Source: Termitidicoccus mucosus
Lineage (GTDB): Bacteria; Verrucomicrobiota; Verrucomicrobiia; Opitutales; Opitutaceae
Reading direction: 5' to 3'
Length of the DNA: 64,000 nucleotides
Assembly (NCBI RefSeq): GCF_038725785.1
Contig: NZ_CP109796.1
Coordinates: 6,634,501 to 6,698,500, forward strand
In this document: piece by piece, positions 16,452-24,284 of the stretch
Position numbering within the stretch: position 1 is the first letter of the stretch
Layout of the letters: every line of letters begins with the position of its first letter
Position numbers and translations under genes: made by a program
The notes under the pieces: model-generated
What the model was told of the DNA's origin: nothing
What the model saw: the letters and a program-made list of their open reading frames with translations, nothing else
Database searches by the model: none

Positions 16452-16480
16452 ACTGGCCGGCGGATTGATCCGCCGCCAGT
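16452..16480 (+). terminator. Hairpin with one bulge, possible terminator
   Basis: ACTGGC(C)GGCGGA-TTGA-TCCGCCGCCAGT gives a 12-bp stem with a single bulged C. It lies between the lipoprotein gene and the small membrane gene at 16520. No T tract follows, so its role as a terminator is uncertain. Confidence 0.4.
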
Positions 16481-16519
16481 CCTGCTCGATAATAATAAAC
16501 CACATAAATCACAAAACAC

Positions 16520-16945
16520 ATGATATACGGTATAATACTCATCGCGCTGGGTCTCCTGGCGGTTCCCTCGCTCGTTCTGGCCAAAAAGCCGAATGCCAAG
16601 GAAATCTTCGACAAGGTGGCCCCCTACCAGGGCGGAATCGGCGTCCTGGCCATCCTGCTCGGCATATGGGACATCATCCATGCCATCCAGAATCTGGGCC
16701 TTTTGGGCGTGAGCGTCCTGGGCATCTTCGTCTGGGTGCTTATCGTCGCGATGGGGCTGGTCGAGCTGGCGCTGGGTTTTATCATGGCCTACGGCCTGAT
16801 CAGCAAAAACCTTCTGGCGAAAAACGAGGCGGCCGCCGCCAAGGGCGGGGCGCTCCTTGCCAAGTTGGTCCCCCTGCAAGGCAAGATCGGCATCGCGGCC
16901 ATCATCATCGGCATCATATATCTCATCCTTTATATGACGCTCTGA
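16520..16945 (+). CDS. Small four-helix membrane protein
   Basis: 141 residues. Hydrophobic segments lie at about 1-21 (MIYGIILIALGLLAVPSLVLA), 37-60, 64-93 and 118-140, joined by short charged loops (KKPNAKEIFDK, LLAKNEAAAAKGG, LVPLQGK). The two halves look related: VAPYQGGIGVLAILLGIWDII and LVPLQGKIGIAAIIIGIIYLI line up well, suggesting an internal duplication. I do not recognise the family. It is a single-gene unit: a strong terminator follows 35 bases after the stop. Confidence 0.7.
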   Translation: MIYGIILIALGLLAVPSLVLAKKPNAKEIFDKVAPYQGGIGVLAILLGIWDIIHAIQNLGLLGVSVLGIFVWVLIVAMGLVELALGFIMAYGLISKNLLAKNEAAAAKGGALLAKLVPLQGKIGIAAIIIGIIYLILYMTL

Positions 16946-16979
16946 GCGGGCCGCCGGACTTTTTTTTCAGCCAGTTATG

Positions 16980-17009
16980 CACTCCGCGAAAAACTTCGCG
17001 GAGTGTTTT
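16980..17009 (+). terminator. Rho-independent terminator
   Basis: CACTCCGCGAA-AAAC-TTCGCGGAGTG is a perfect 11-bp stem with a 4-base loop, followed by TTTT (17006-17009). It ends transcription from 16520 and insulates the DUF2157 gene downstream. Confidence 0.9.
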
Positions 17010-17136
17010 GTTGAAATGGTCCATTATTATGCCATTTCTCAATGAAAATCACCCTTTTGCCGGAGGGCCGGGATCCTGAAGGGCGGATTGAACGAAACCA
17101 TTTGTCATCGGCCCGGTTTTCACTGCAATCCATTCC

Positions 17137-18447
17137 ATGAACGATTCAAAAATAGCCCGGCAAATCGTCGCGGAACTGCCGTCGCTCGTTGCGCAAAACA
17201 TCATCGACGACGGCGCGGCGACGGCGTTGCGCCGCCATTACGAGCGGCAAATCAAACCCTCGCGCTCCATTTCCATCGGGCTGGCGATAAGCGCGGTTCT
17301 CGGCGGCCTGCTCGTCGGAGCCGGCATCATCCTGCTGCTTGCCCATAATTGGGACGCCCTTTCCAAGCCCGCGCGCGCCGTCGTGGCCGTGCTGCCGCTG
17401 CTCGCCAGCATCGCGTTTTCGTGCCGCGCGATTTTGCGCCACATGGACTCGGCGGCGTGGCGCGAGGGGTGCGGCACGTTTTATTTTCTGTCCATCGGCG
17501 CATCCATCGCGCTGGTGAGCCAGACGTATCATCTCTACAACGACATGGCGGGGTTCCTGCTCGTCTGGGCGCTGCTTTCGCTGCCGCTGGTTTATCTGCT
17601 CAAGTCCGGCGCGGCGTTCACCGGATACCTCGCGTGCGTGGCGGCCCGCATGATTGTGATAAGCGAGGACAGGGGCGAAACCGGCTTGTTGCAGGCGGTG
17701 TTCTGGCTGGCTGCGATCATGCCGTTTTATGCGCGGCTTGCATGGAAGCGGCGCGATTCGCTGATGGTGACGTGGCTTTCGTGGGCGCTGGCAATTGCGC
17801 TGCCAATCATGGCCGTGCCGTTTTATAGGGACGTGCGTTTTACCGGAGTGCTGGTCGGCCACGGGTTGATATTCACTGTGTATTATCTCGCCTCGCGCTG
17901 CTGGTTCGGCGGGCTGCGCGGACTCCGGGCGCCGTTTCGCAGCATCGGGAGCCTGGGGCTTGCGGTTGTCTCGGTAATCCTGGCGTTCAACGACAGTTAC
18001 GAGCGGCCAGCCTGGGCGAGTGATCACGGGCAAATCAACGGTCTGCTGGCGTGCTTGATCTGCGCAGGCATCGTCATGCTGGCGCTGGGCGGTTTTATGT
18101 TGTGGCGGAAAATATCATTCAACTGGGGCGCGGCATGTTTTCCTTTTTTTGTGCTGCTCGCGTTCGTGCGCGTCGTGCCGACGGAGGGCGACTGGGCGCC
18201 CATGGTCATGAACATGTATGTGCTCGCTCTGGGCGTGTCCACGCTCGTGCGGGGTGTGCGGAGCGACAGCCTGTTTTCAATGAACGAGGGCATGGTCTTG
18301 ATTTCCGCGCTGGTGGCGTGCCGGTTTTTCGACAGCGACTACAGTTTCGTCGCGCGCGGCGTGGCGTTCATTGTGATCGGCTGCGGGTTTCTCGCGGCAA
18401 ACTTGGTGACGCTTGAGAAACGGCGCCGGCGGAGGGCGGGAATATGA
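17137..18447 (+). CDS. DUF2157 domain-containing membrane protein
   Basis: 436 residues. The N-terminal ~45 residues are cytoplasmic (MNDSKIARQIVAELPSLVAQNIIDDGAATALRRHYERQ), matching the start of DUF2157 proteins, in which a short alpha-helical domain precedes many membrane helices. About ten hydrophobic helices follow, beginning with SIGLAISAVLGGLLVGAGIILLLAHNWDAL; the (A)HNWD motif at the end of helix 1 is characteristic. The basic tail (EKRRRRRAGI) is likely cytoplasmic. Its stop overlaps the start of the GDYXXLXY gene by four bases (ATGA), so the two are translationally coupled. That pairing is common in bacteria, but the function is unknown. Confidence 0.85.
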   Translation: MNDSKIARQIVAELPSLVAQNIIDDGAATALRRHYERQIKPSRSISIGLAISAVLGGLLVGAGIILLLAHNWDALSKPARAVVAVLPLLASIAFSCRAILRHMDSAAWREGCGTFYFLSIGASIALVSQTYHLYNDMAGFLLVWALLSLPLVYLLKSGAAFTGYLACVAARMIVISEDRGETGLLQAVFWLAAIMPFYARLAWKRRDSLMVTWLSWALAIALPIMAVPFYRDVRFTGVLVGHGLIFTVYYLASRCWFGGLRGLRAPFRSIGSLGLAVVSVILAFNDSYERPAWASDHGQINGLLACLICAGIVMLALGGFMLWRKISFNWGAACFPFFVLLAFVRVVPTEGDWAPMVMNMYVLALGVSTLVRGVRSDSLFSMNEGMVLISALVACRFFDSDYSFVARGVAFIVIGCGFLAANLVTLEKRRRRRAGI

Positions 18448-19052
18448 AAAACGCGAGGCTTATATTATTTGCCATTTTCGCGGCGCTCACACTCGCCGCG
18501 CCGCTGAGCATGATTTGGAAATATGAAAACACACTGCGCCGGGGCACACTCCACAAGTTCCGCACGCAGCCCGTCGATCCTTATGATGCGTTTCGCGGGC
18601 GTTATGTGACGCTTTCGTATCAGAACGATTTCGTAATGCTCAATGAGCAACAGCAAAAAAACGATTTCCCGTATGGCGTGAAAGGCATTCTCTATGTGCG
18701 CTTGAAAACGGACGACGAGGGTTTCGCCGTGCCGGTCGAGGCAAGCTGGACGACGCTGACAGGCAACGATGTCGTGATAGTGGAGCTGAGCAGGTACCGG
18801 GGTGACGACAGGGGCGGCAGAATGAACTTTAATTATCCGTTTAATCGTTATTATTTGCCGGAGGACGTCGCGCCGATGGCGGAGAAATTATATAATGATG
18901 CAAACCGCCGGGGCTGGGGCGGCGTGGAACGCGGAAAATCCGACACCTACGTCGCCGTGCGCGTGCGCAACGGCGCGGGCGTGATCGAGGAGCTTTACAT
19001 CGATGGCCGGCCCGTGCGCGAGGCGGTGCGGGCGGAGCTGGAGAAAGAGTGA
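18444..19052 (+). CDS. GDYXXLXY domain-containing protein
   Basis: 202 residues with an N-terminal membrane anchor or signal (ARLILFAIFAALTLAAPLSMIW). The family signature appears as PVDPYDAFRGRYVTLSYQ around residues 42-60, followed by GILYVRLKTDDEGFAVPV and a C-terminal YVAVRVRNGAGVIEELYIDGRPV beta segment. It overlaps the DUF2157 gene by ATGA, and the two probably act together at the inner membrane. An RYYLPED motif near residue 135 is also typical of the family. Function unknown. Confidence 0.88.
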   Translation: MKNARLILFAIFAALTLAAPLSMIWKYENTLRRGTLHKFRTQPVDPYDAFRGRYVTLSYQNDFVMLNEQQQKNDFPYGVKGILYVRLKTDDEGFAVPVEASWTTLTGNDVVIVELSRYRGDDRGGRMNFNYPFNRYYLPEDVAPMAEKLYNDANRRGWGGVERGKSDTYVAVRVRNGAGVIEELYIDGRPVREAVRAELEKE

Positions 19053-19081
19053 CGCCGCGTGTTTTTGCCGGTCTGGCGCGG

Positions 19082-19156
19082 GGAGGCTCTGTGCGCAGGA
19101 TGATTTGGGCGTGTGGGCAAACAGGTTGATTTTATGCTCCTGCGCCCGGAGCCTCC
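19082..19156. repeat. Long-armed inverted repeat between convergent genes
   Basis: GGAGGCTC-TGT-GCGCAGGA (19082-19100) pairs with TCCTGCGC-CCG-GAGCCTCC (19138-19156): 16 paired bases interrupted by one 3x3 internal loop, with a 37-base apical loop, followed by TTTA. It lies between the GDYXXLXY gene and the convergent gene ending at 19220, exactly where codon style changes. It could be a bidirectional terminator, a structured RNA or an element end. Confidence 0.55.
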
Positions 19157-19219
19157 TTTATTCGGCCAAAGCTCTTTGCGGGTAGAGGAACGGGTTGCGG
19201 GAGCCCGTGTTCATGTGGA

Positions 19220-19675
19220 TCAGAAGGCCGGAGGTTCGATGATAAACGGGAGGGCTTGGGCGGCGGTTTCGCGCGTCTGACGGTCGCGTTTTTTCAAGTC
19301 GTCGATCAATCTGGCGGCGACTTGGTTTTGGATTTCGACCTGGCGGGCGGTTTCGGCGGATTGGGCGGCGAGCTGCCGGTGGTGCTCCGCGAGTTCCGCG
19401 GTTGTTGCCCGGGTTGATTCCGCGGTGGCTTGGAGTTCGGTCAGTTTTTTTTGTCCGGTGTCGAGTTGTTCGCGCAGTTTTGCGATGGAGGCGGCGAGGT
19501 CTTCTTTTTCTTCTCCGGCTTTGGCCGAAAGGGCGTGGACGGACTGGTTGGTAGTTTGAATCCACAGGGCAAGCCGGTTTTTTAGGAGGAAGTAGGTGGC
19601 GGTGCCGCCCCCGGCACCGCACAGGAGGGCGAAGATCAGGACGAGGCCGACGATGGCGGTGGACATGGTGCGCAT
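19220..19675 (-). CDS. Membrane-anchored coiled-coil protein
   Basis: 151 residues. A single N-terminal membrane helix (MSTAIVGLVLIFALLCGAGGGTATYFLL, residues 4-31) is followed by about 100 residues of heptad-like charged and Ala/Leu sequence from roughly 50 to 135, predicted coiled coil (EEKEDLAASIAKLREQL, TTAELAEHHRQLAAQSAETA). Either of two near-adjacent ATGs could start it. It lies 20 bases downstream of the minus gene at 19696 and probably shares its transcript. No family recognised. Codon use (TTG, GGG) matches the mobile-element blocks. Confidence 0.6.
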   Translation of the reverse strand: MRTMSTAIVGLVLIFALLCGAGGGTATYFLLKNRLALWIQTTNQSVHALSAKAGEEKEDLAASIAKLREQLDTGQKKLTELQATAESTRATTAELAEHHRQLAAQSAETARQVEIQNQVAARLIDDLKKRDRQTRETAAQALPFIIEPPAF

Positions 19676-19695
19676 GGAAGGCGGGGGGCATGGAG

Positions 19696-20355
19696 TCAGT
19701 CATGGCCGGAAAGAAACGTTTGCCGGAGTATTTCCCGGATCAGGTTCCAGAGTTCATGGTGGCGGGGGATGCGCCAGCGCGCCGGATTGGAGGGGCGGAT
19801 GGCGGCTGCCTCAGTGGTGCCGATCAGGGAGTCGGGAGCCGGGGCGTATCCCGACAGCAGGGAGGCCAGTGGATGGATGGGGTCGATCTGGATATGCAGG
19901 AGCCGGGGATCGTAACAAGGGGTGACGCATTTTGATAAAAGGAATCCGTTTGGCGCGGGGTTGATTTGCCCGGCGAATTTGATTTCATGGCTGGCCAGAA
20001 CGACCTCGCGGATGGAGGCGGGCGGGGCGGCAAGCCAGCCATCGCCACCGGGGGCGGGCGGACGGGGCATCCAGGACAGGATAAGTTTTCGGTAGTCCGC
20101 TTCGGTTTTCAGGTAGAGCGCCCCGTCGGACCGGAGCAGCGGGACGAGCCCGGCGGGCGGAGCCCTGTAGGTTTGTGCCGGGGTGGCGAGGGCCTTCAAC
20201 CCGCACAGGTTGAGCCAGAGGGCGAGGCTGGCAAATTCCACCTGGGCGGGCGGGGCGGAGCCCGCGAGGGATTTTAGGTTGATGCCGGAGGCACCCGTGG
20301 TTGCGAGGACTTGCCTGAGTGACCCTGATATGGCGCTGGCGGTGGAGGGATTCAT
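19696..20355 (-). CDS. Hypothetical protein of the putative element
   Basis: 219 residues, no signal peptide. It is Pro/Ala/Leu-rich with patches such as LASHEIKFAGQINPAPNGFLLSKCVTPCYDPRLLHIQIDPIHPL and a C-terminal RIPRHHELWNLIREILRQTFLSGHD. It is transcribed away from the 352-residue/sigma factor pair across a divergent region of about 118 bp. I do not recognise a family. The composition is odd, but the frame is maintained and it forms a tidy unit with the coiled-coil gene downstream. Confidence 0.5.
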   Translation of the reverse strand: MNPSTASAISGSLRQVLATTGASGINLKSLAGSAPPAQVEFASLALWLNLCGLKALATPAQTYRAPPAGLVPLLRSDGALYLKTEADYRKLILSWMPRPPAPGGDGWLAAPPASIREVVLASHEIKFAGQINPAPNGFLLSKCVTPCYDPRLLHIQIDPIHPLASLLSGYAPAPDSLIGTTEAAAIRPSNPARWRIPRHHELWNLIREILRQTFLSGHD

Positions 20356-20473
20356 GGCGGGAAGGAGGCGGGAGGTGCGGAAGGATGGGAAGTATTATGG
20401 ATTTTTTGTCCGGACTGTTTGTGCCGGTACGCGAGATTTCGGTTTTTTCGCATTTGTTTCATATGAGGACTTC

Positions 20474-21532
20474 ATGGTCTCAAAATCTGCCGACACGACT
20501 GGCAATGGGCTGGATATTCCGGCGTTTGCATCTGAGGACTGGGCGAAGGCCCGGGACGCCGCCGGGGTTTCGCCCTGGCGTTATTATGATCGGAAAGGTT
20601 TTTTATTATTGTGCTCGACCCAGTTGATCACGCCTGGCGCGCGGGTGCGGTTGGTGGGGGGCGACGAGTGCGTGGTGGCGCAGGACCTTGGTTTTTATCA
20701 GGCGGATAATTTGCGTTTTGTGCCGGAGGCGGGTTTGCGGCGGTTTTCCGCCCTGCATGTCGAGTGCGCCCTGTGGCCGCGCCAGAGGACCTTGAAGGGG
20801 TGTTTGTCGCGGATGGAGTCCAATTTGATAAAATGGGTGCGACAGGCCGGATTGCCGCTGTGGCCTCTGGTGACGGAGACCGGTGAGGCTCCGGAATTAC
20901 CGGGGGAGGGCAGGGGAGTGGTATATATAAAAGATTTGCCGCCGGCGGTGGAGCATGCGGCGGTGTCGCGGCGTTTGCGCAAGTATGAGGAATTACGCGA
21001 AGGCAGTTCCGGGGATGCGGCGGAAAGTTTGGACCGGGTGCTGGAGATGGAGCGGGAGCGTTTGGCCCGGTTGCGGAAGGATGCGGAGGCGCCGGTGAAG
21101 GCGAAGCCCGTGAAGATGGAGCCGTCGAAGGCGGAGGTCGCGCCTGCCCCCGCGTCCGCAGTGGCGCCCACGCCCGCGGCACCCGTTGCGGATGGGGATT
21201 TGTTATTGGACCTGGCTTTGCCGGTGACGGTTTCCCCGGATGATTCCGAGTGGAAGCTGGCGCTGGCCGATCGGATGCTGGCTTTTTTGGAGCGGGTTTC
21301 GTCCTTGGCGCCGTCGGCGGGCGGGGTGTCTGCGAAGCTGGTGGAGTTTGTTCCGGTATGGACGACCAACGAGACCCAAGTGGACGAGTGGGTGCGGACG
21401 GGCAAGGTGGCTTTGGCGCGCCGGGTGGTGGATTCCCGGCTGGTGTATATGGTGCCGGACGGTTTGTTCCGGTGCGTGTTGTCAGGGGTGCGGGTGAAGA
21501 CGGGCGATGCCCGGGCGGTTTCTACATCATAG
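20474..21532 (+). CDS. Hypothetical protein upstream of the sigma factor
   Basis: 352 residues from the ATG at 20474, which has GAGGA 5-9 bases before it. The frame is open further upstream, but that would overlap the divergent gene at 20355, and the 20390-20473 stretch is AT-richer and promoter-like. The protein has an N-terminal domain to about residue 140 (WRYYDRKGFLLLCSTQLITPG...), a charged helical segment (KYEELREGSSGDAAESLDRVLEMERERLARL), a Pro/Ala/Lys-rich linker near 215-245, and a C-terminal domain (LVYMVPDGLFRCVLSGVRVKTG). It lies 18 bases before the sigma factor, so the two probably form an operon. No family recognised. Confidence 0.55.
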   Translation: MVSKSADTTGNGLDIPAFASEDWAKARDAAGVSPWRYYDRKGFLLLCSTQLITPGARVRLVGGDECVVAQDLGFYQADNLRFVPEAGLRRFSALHVECALWPRQRTLKGCLSRMESNLIKWVRQAGLPLWPLVTETGEAPELPGEGRGVVYIKDLPPAVEHAAVSRRLRKYEELREGSSGDAAESLDRVLEMERERLARLRKDAEAPVKAKPVKMEPSKAEVAPAPASAVAPTPAAPVADGDLLLDLALPVTVSPDDSEWKLALADRMLAFLERVSSLAPSAGGVSAKLVEFVPVWTTNETQVDEWVRTGKVALARRVVDSRLVYMVPDGLFRCVLSGVRVKTGDARAVSTS

Positions 21533-21550
21533 AGGGTGATTTGTTCGATT

Positions 21551-23089
21551 ATGGAAATGATGCGGGAAGATTTGAACTTTGGCGGGGAACCGCCCCGGTG
21601 GCGGCAGGCGTGCGATCTCCCCTGGGTGGCGGACATGTACCGGCGGTGGGGTGGATTGCGGCGCCGGATGTCCGGGCTGCCGCCGCTGGGCTTTGTGGTG
21701 TTGTATTATTCGGACTTGCTGGAGGCGTTGCGATGCGCGGAGGAGACGGGGGCGGCTTTGCCGCCGGATTTTCCCCTGGCCTCCTGTGTCCCGAAGGACG
21801 GGGCGTCCCTGGACTGGATGATGATGCGGAAGGATTTCAGGGAGGCGGCGGAGCGGTTGAGGGATTCGTGGGACCGGATTTATCGTGATCCCTGGATGTT
21901 TCGATTTTTCAAACCGGGGGGAACGCCCTTGGAATGGAGGGAGGGGATTCCGACGGTGCGGGCCGGGCTGGATTTGCCGGGGGAGGCGGCGGGGCTTTTG
22001 CGGGAGTATTGCGCTGGAGTGGAGCGGATGAGCCGGTTACTGGGGGATTTCGGGGGGATGTTTCCTTTGCATTTTGCGCATCTGGATTATTTGGCGGACC
22101 GGGTTGCGGGTCGGTTGGAGGATTATATTGGCTTGGAGGATTATATAATCCGGCTGGAGGCATGCCCGGCGGCGCCGGACGCGTATTTTTCGCGGCAACG
22201 CCGGGTGTTGCTGGCGTCTCTGGGGGTGTTGCATTTGGAATTCTGGATGTTTCCCGGTGATGTGAAATTGTGGTTGTCCCGGTTGTCGCGGGTGGTTCGG
22301 GACGCGCGGCGTTGCGGGGATTTGTTGTTTGAGCATTGTCTTGGGCGCGTGGGGTATTACGCGCGGCGGTATTCGGGGCGTGTTTCCGGGGAGCGCGCGT
22401 CCTCGTATGACGATTTGTTTCAAGAGGGCTGCCGTGGGTTGCAGAAGGCGCTGGCGCAGTATGATCCGTCGCGCGTGGGTTTTTATACTTACATTGAGCT
22501 GGCGGTGGAGCGGGTGATTCGGGATTATCTCGCCGCAGTGACATTGCCGATGCGGATGCCGGTTTCGTGGATGAAAGGCCGGCGGCGGCTGGAGTGGGTG
22601 GAGCACGAATTTTTCGCGAAGCACGGGCGGCGTCCGGATTTGGAGGAGATGGCGGCGGCGATGGACTGGTCGGAGCAGCGGGTTTCCTCGGTGCTGTCGT
22701 TGCGGGAGATGTCGTTTGAGTCGTTGGATCGCGAGGTTTACGGAGATTCCGGGGATTCCTCGGAGTCGCTGGGGCAGTTTTTAACCCAGGAGCCGGCTTG
22801 GGAGCCGTCGCGAACCTTGGACGCGGAGGAATTGCGGGATTTGGTGCGCCAGGCGCTGGAGCGGCTGCCGGATTCCGAGCGGGCGTTATTGTCGCACCGG
22901 TTTGGTTTTGAATCGGATGATTTTTCCCTAAAATCCTATGCGGAGCTTTCCAAGGTGTTCGGGCTGCCGGAGGAAACGATACGGTATGCGTGCGCCAAGG
23001 CGGTGCGGCGCATGAAGGCGTGTCTGGTGTCGTCGCCTTTTGGTCGGGAATTGGCGTTGTTTTTTTCGCCAGCGTCCGCTGGCGGGTGA
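21551..23089 (+). CDS. Sigma-70 family RNA polymerase sigma factor with long N-terminal extension
   Basis: 512 residues. Region 2 is at about 259-325: FEHCLGRVGYYARRYSG..SSYDDLFQEGCRGLQKALAQYDP..GFYTYIELAVERVIRDYL aligns with the core-binding and -10 recognition region of sigma-70 (DLxQEGxxGLxxAxxxYD, xFxTYxxxxxRxxI). Region 3 (about 345-407) includes HGRRPDLEEMAAAMDWSEQRVSSVLS. Region 4 (about 428-492) is ALERLPDSERALLSHRFGF...YAELSKVFGLPEETIRYACAKAVRRMK, the -35 helix-turn-helix. The first ~255 residues are unrelated to any sigma region I know. Expected role: directing RNA polymerase to a promoter subset, possibly of the element itself. The start is taken at the ATG after AGAGGG; another ATG follows two codons later. 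The last codons lie inside a palindrome. Confidence 0.85.
   Translation: MEMMREDLNFGGEPPRWRQACDLPWVADMYRRWGGLRRRMSGLPPLGFVVLYYSDLLEALRCAEETGAALPPDFPLASCVPKDGASLDWMMMRKDFREAAERLRDSWDRIYRDPWMFRFFKPGGTPLEWREGIPTVRAGLDLPGEAAGLLREYCAGVERMSRLLGDFGGMFPLHFAHLDYLADRVAGRLEDYIGLEDYIIRLEACPAAPDAYFSRQRRVLLASLGVLHLEFWMFPGDVKLWLSRLSRVVRDARRCGDLLFEHCLGRVGYYARRYSGRVSGERASSYDDLFQEGCRGLQKALAQYDPSRVGFYTYIELAVERVIRDYLAAVTLPMRMPVSWMKGRRRLEWVEHEFFAKHGRRPDLEEMAAAMDWSEQRVSSVLSLREMSFESLDREVYGDSGDSSESLGQFLTQEPAWEPSRTLDAEELRDLVRQALERLPDSERALLSHRFGFESDDFSLKSYAELSKVFGLPEETIRYACAKAVRRMKACLVSSPFGRELALFFSPASAGG
23067..23084. repeat. REP-like palindrome forming the sigma factor C-terminus
   Basis: CGCCAGCG-TC-CGCTGGCG is a perfect 8-bp inverted repeat ending 3 bases before the TGA. 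A T run precedes it, so it is not in terminator orientation for the plus strand. It encodes most of the terminal SPASAGG. Confidence 0.5.
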
Positions 23090-23238
23090 TTATCCGGACT
23101 GAAGGGCAGTTTTTGTATGTGGAATGGCGCTCATATGACAGGGCCGCAGCGCCGGGACGAAGGAAAACCATGCGAACAAAGGCCGGGAACCGCCGGGCAC
23201 TCGAGTGGTGCGGGGGAGGTAGGTTGGTTGCAGCATGA

Positions 23239-23484
23239 TGCGGGCGGTGCAGGTATCTGCGCTGCGGAAAGCCGGGATGTCATTGCGCGACCGGCCGTGG
23301 GCACGGCCCCAAGTACTATCTTTCGGTGAGCCACCCGAAGAAACGGCCACAGTTGCAATACGTGCCGCAGGCGCAGAAGGCCGTCGTGGAGGCCTTGCTG
23401 GAGAGCGGGCGCTCCGTACGCAAGGTCTTGGAGAAGATTTTTGCGCTCAATCAGGAGTTGTTGCAACGGCAGGAGCCGCCCTGA
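23239..23484 (+). pseudogene. DUF6788-like remnant
   Basis: An open stretch with no start codon reads CGRCRYLRCGKPGCHC.TGRGHGPKYYLSVSH, then a charged helix (VRKVLEKIFALNQELLQRQ) and a stop at 23482. The CGKPxCxCA.G.GHGPxYYLS signature and the ending helix are typical of DUF6788 proteins, which are often found beside serine recombinases in mobile elements. The upstream in-frame TGA at 23236 leaves no N-terminus, so this is a 3' fragment. A serine-recombinase N-terminal fragment follows at 23600. Confidence 0.6.
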
Positions 23485-23599
23485 AAGGACATGCAATCGG
23501 CAGGCCCATGGATCGACGTCATGCGAGTCGCTGGGGTCTTTGCCACGATGATCGAGGCGGCGCGCATCACAGTGGCCGTGGAAGGAAGGAGATTGCCGC

Positions 23600-23668
23600 A
23601 TGAATACGGCGATTATCCAGGAGAGCCATCGGAGGAAGCTCGCCTATGTTTACCTGCGGCAGCAGTGA
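23600..23668 (+). pseudogene. Serine recombinase N-terminal fragment
   Basis: MNTAIIQESHRRKLAYVYLRQ followed by a stop. This matches the first beta-strand of large serine recombinases (K..AYVY.RQS), where the Ser after RQ is catalytic; here the frame ends before that Ser. Only about 22 codons remain, and the sequence after the stop does not resume the family. With the DUF6788 fragment just upstream, it marks a decayed mobile element. Confidence 0.55.
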
Positions 23669-23731
23669 TACAATTGCGCGCGGGCACAGCGCTTGCCGTT
23701 CGGTTGCTTACCGATTTCAGAATTTCGTAAC

Positions 23732-23755
23732 TTGACTATTCGCAATTCGCGAATA
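23732..23755 (+). promoter_or_regulatory. Putative promoter -35 and operator of the HTH/nucleotidyltransferase TA operon
   Basis: TTGACT (23732-23737) overlaps a perfect inverted repeat TATTCGC-AATTC-GCGAATA (23737-23755), which ends 10 bases before the ATG at 23766. A DNA-binding antitoxin sitting on such a palindrome would repress its own operon; this is the usual TA logic but is inferred here. Confidence 0.6.
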
Positions 23756-23765
23756 CCGTATTCAC

Positions 23766-24284
23766 ATGTTTCTCAAAGCACAAGACATCGTTGCCGCACT
23801 CAAGCTCTCCTTGGGTGGCGATTTGCTTAGTTATGCCGAATTAGGGCAGGAAATGGGAATGAGTGCATCGGAAGTGCATGCGGCAGTCCGGCGCTTGGAT
23901 GAAGCGCGTTTGGTTGAGCCGGAAAGCAAAATCGTACGACGGGCGGTGTTGATAAAGTTTCTTGTTCACGGGGTTCCTTATGCGTTTCCCGCAAGAACCA
24001 AGGAAGTCACTCGCGGAATGCCGACCGCATGGGCTGCGCCGGCTTTGTCGGGAAAATTTCAAAGTTCCGGACAAATGCCGCCGGTATGGCCTACGCCGGA
24101 TGGCACTGTGCAAGGAGTCGCTGTAAAACCCCTCTATCCGAGCGTGCCTGGCGCAGCGCAACGCGATTCAGCGCTTTACGAATTGCTGTCGCTTGTTGAT
24201 GCAATCCGCATCGGGCGCGCCCGCGAACGCCAGCTTGCAGAAAAGGAACTCACGAACCATTTGAAGTCCCATGCCACCGCCTAG
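23766..24284 (+). CDS. HTH antitoxin-like protein of a nucleotidyltransferase TA pair
   Basis: 172 residues. Residues ~5-60 form a winged-helix/MarR-like domain: DIVAALKLSLGGDLLSYAELGQEMGMSASEVHAAVRRLDEARLVEPES. The middle (YAFPARTKEVTRGMPTAWAAPALSGKF..) is a linker rich in Pro and Gly, and the C-terminus is helical and charged (ERQLAEKELTNHLKS). The gene overlaps the following nucleotidyltransferase gene by 14 bases, showing coupling. The 19-bp palindrome at 23737 is a probable operator. By analogy with AbiEi/AbiEii-like pairs it is the antitoxin and repressor, but the exact family is not certain. Confidence 0.65.
   Translation: MFLKAQDIVAALKLSLGGDLLSYAELGQEMGMSASEVHAAVRRLDEARLVEPESKIVRRAVLIKFLVHGVPYAFPARTKEVTRGMPTAWAAPALSGKFQSSGQMPPVWPTPDGTVQGVAVKPLYPSVPGAAQRDSALYELLSLVDAIRIGRARERQLAEKELTNHLKSHATA

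Larger units (their letters stand above)
23090..23765. other. Degenerate mobile-element stretch between sigma factor and TA locus
   Basis: This stretch holds the DUF6788 and recombinase remnants, and at 23210-23240 one copy of a 31-bp sequence (GCGGGGGAGGTAGGTTGG..CATGAT) that recurs at 25931-25961. No intact gene is visible. The 3' end is the promoter and operator of the TA gene at 23766. Confidence 0.55.

Noticed and set aside
20183-20473. Longer N-terminus for the 352-residue gene
   Set aside because: It would overlap the divergent gene at 20355, and the stretch before 20474 looks like promoter DNA. The later ATG has a ribosome-binding site.
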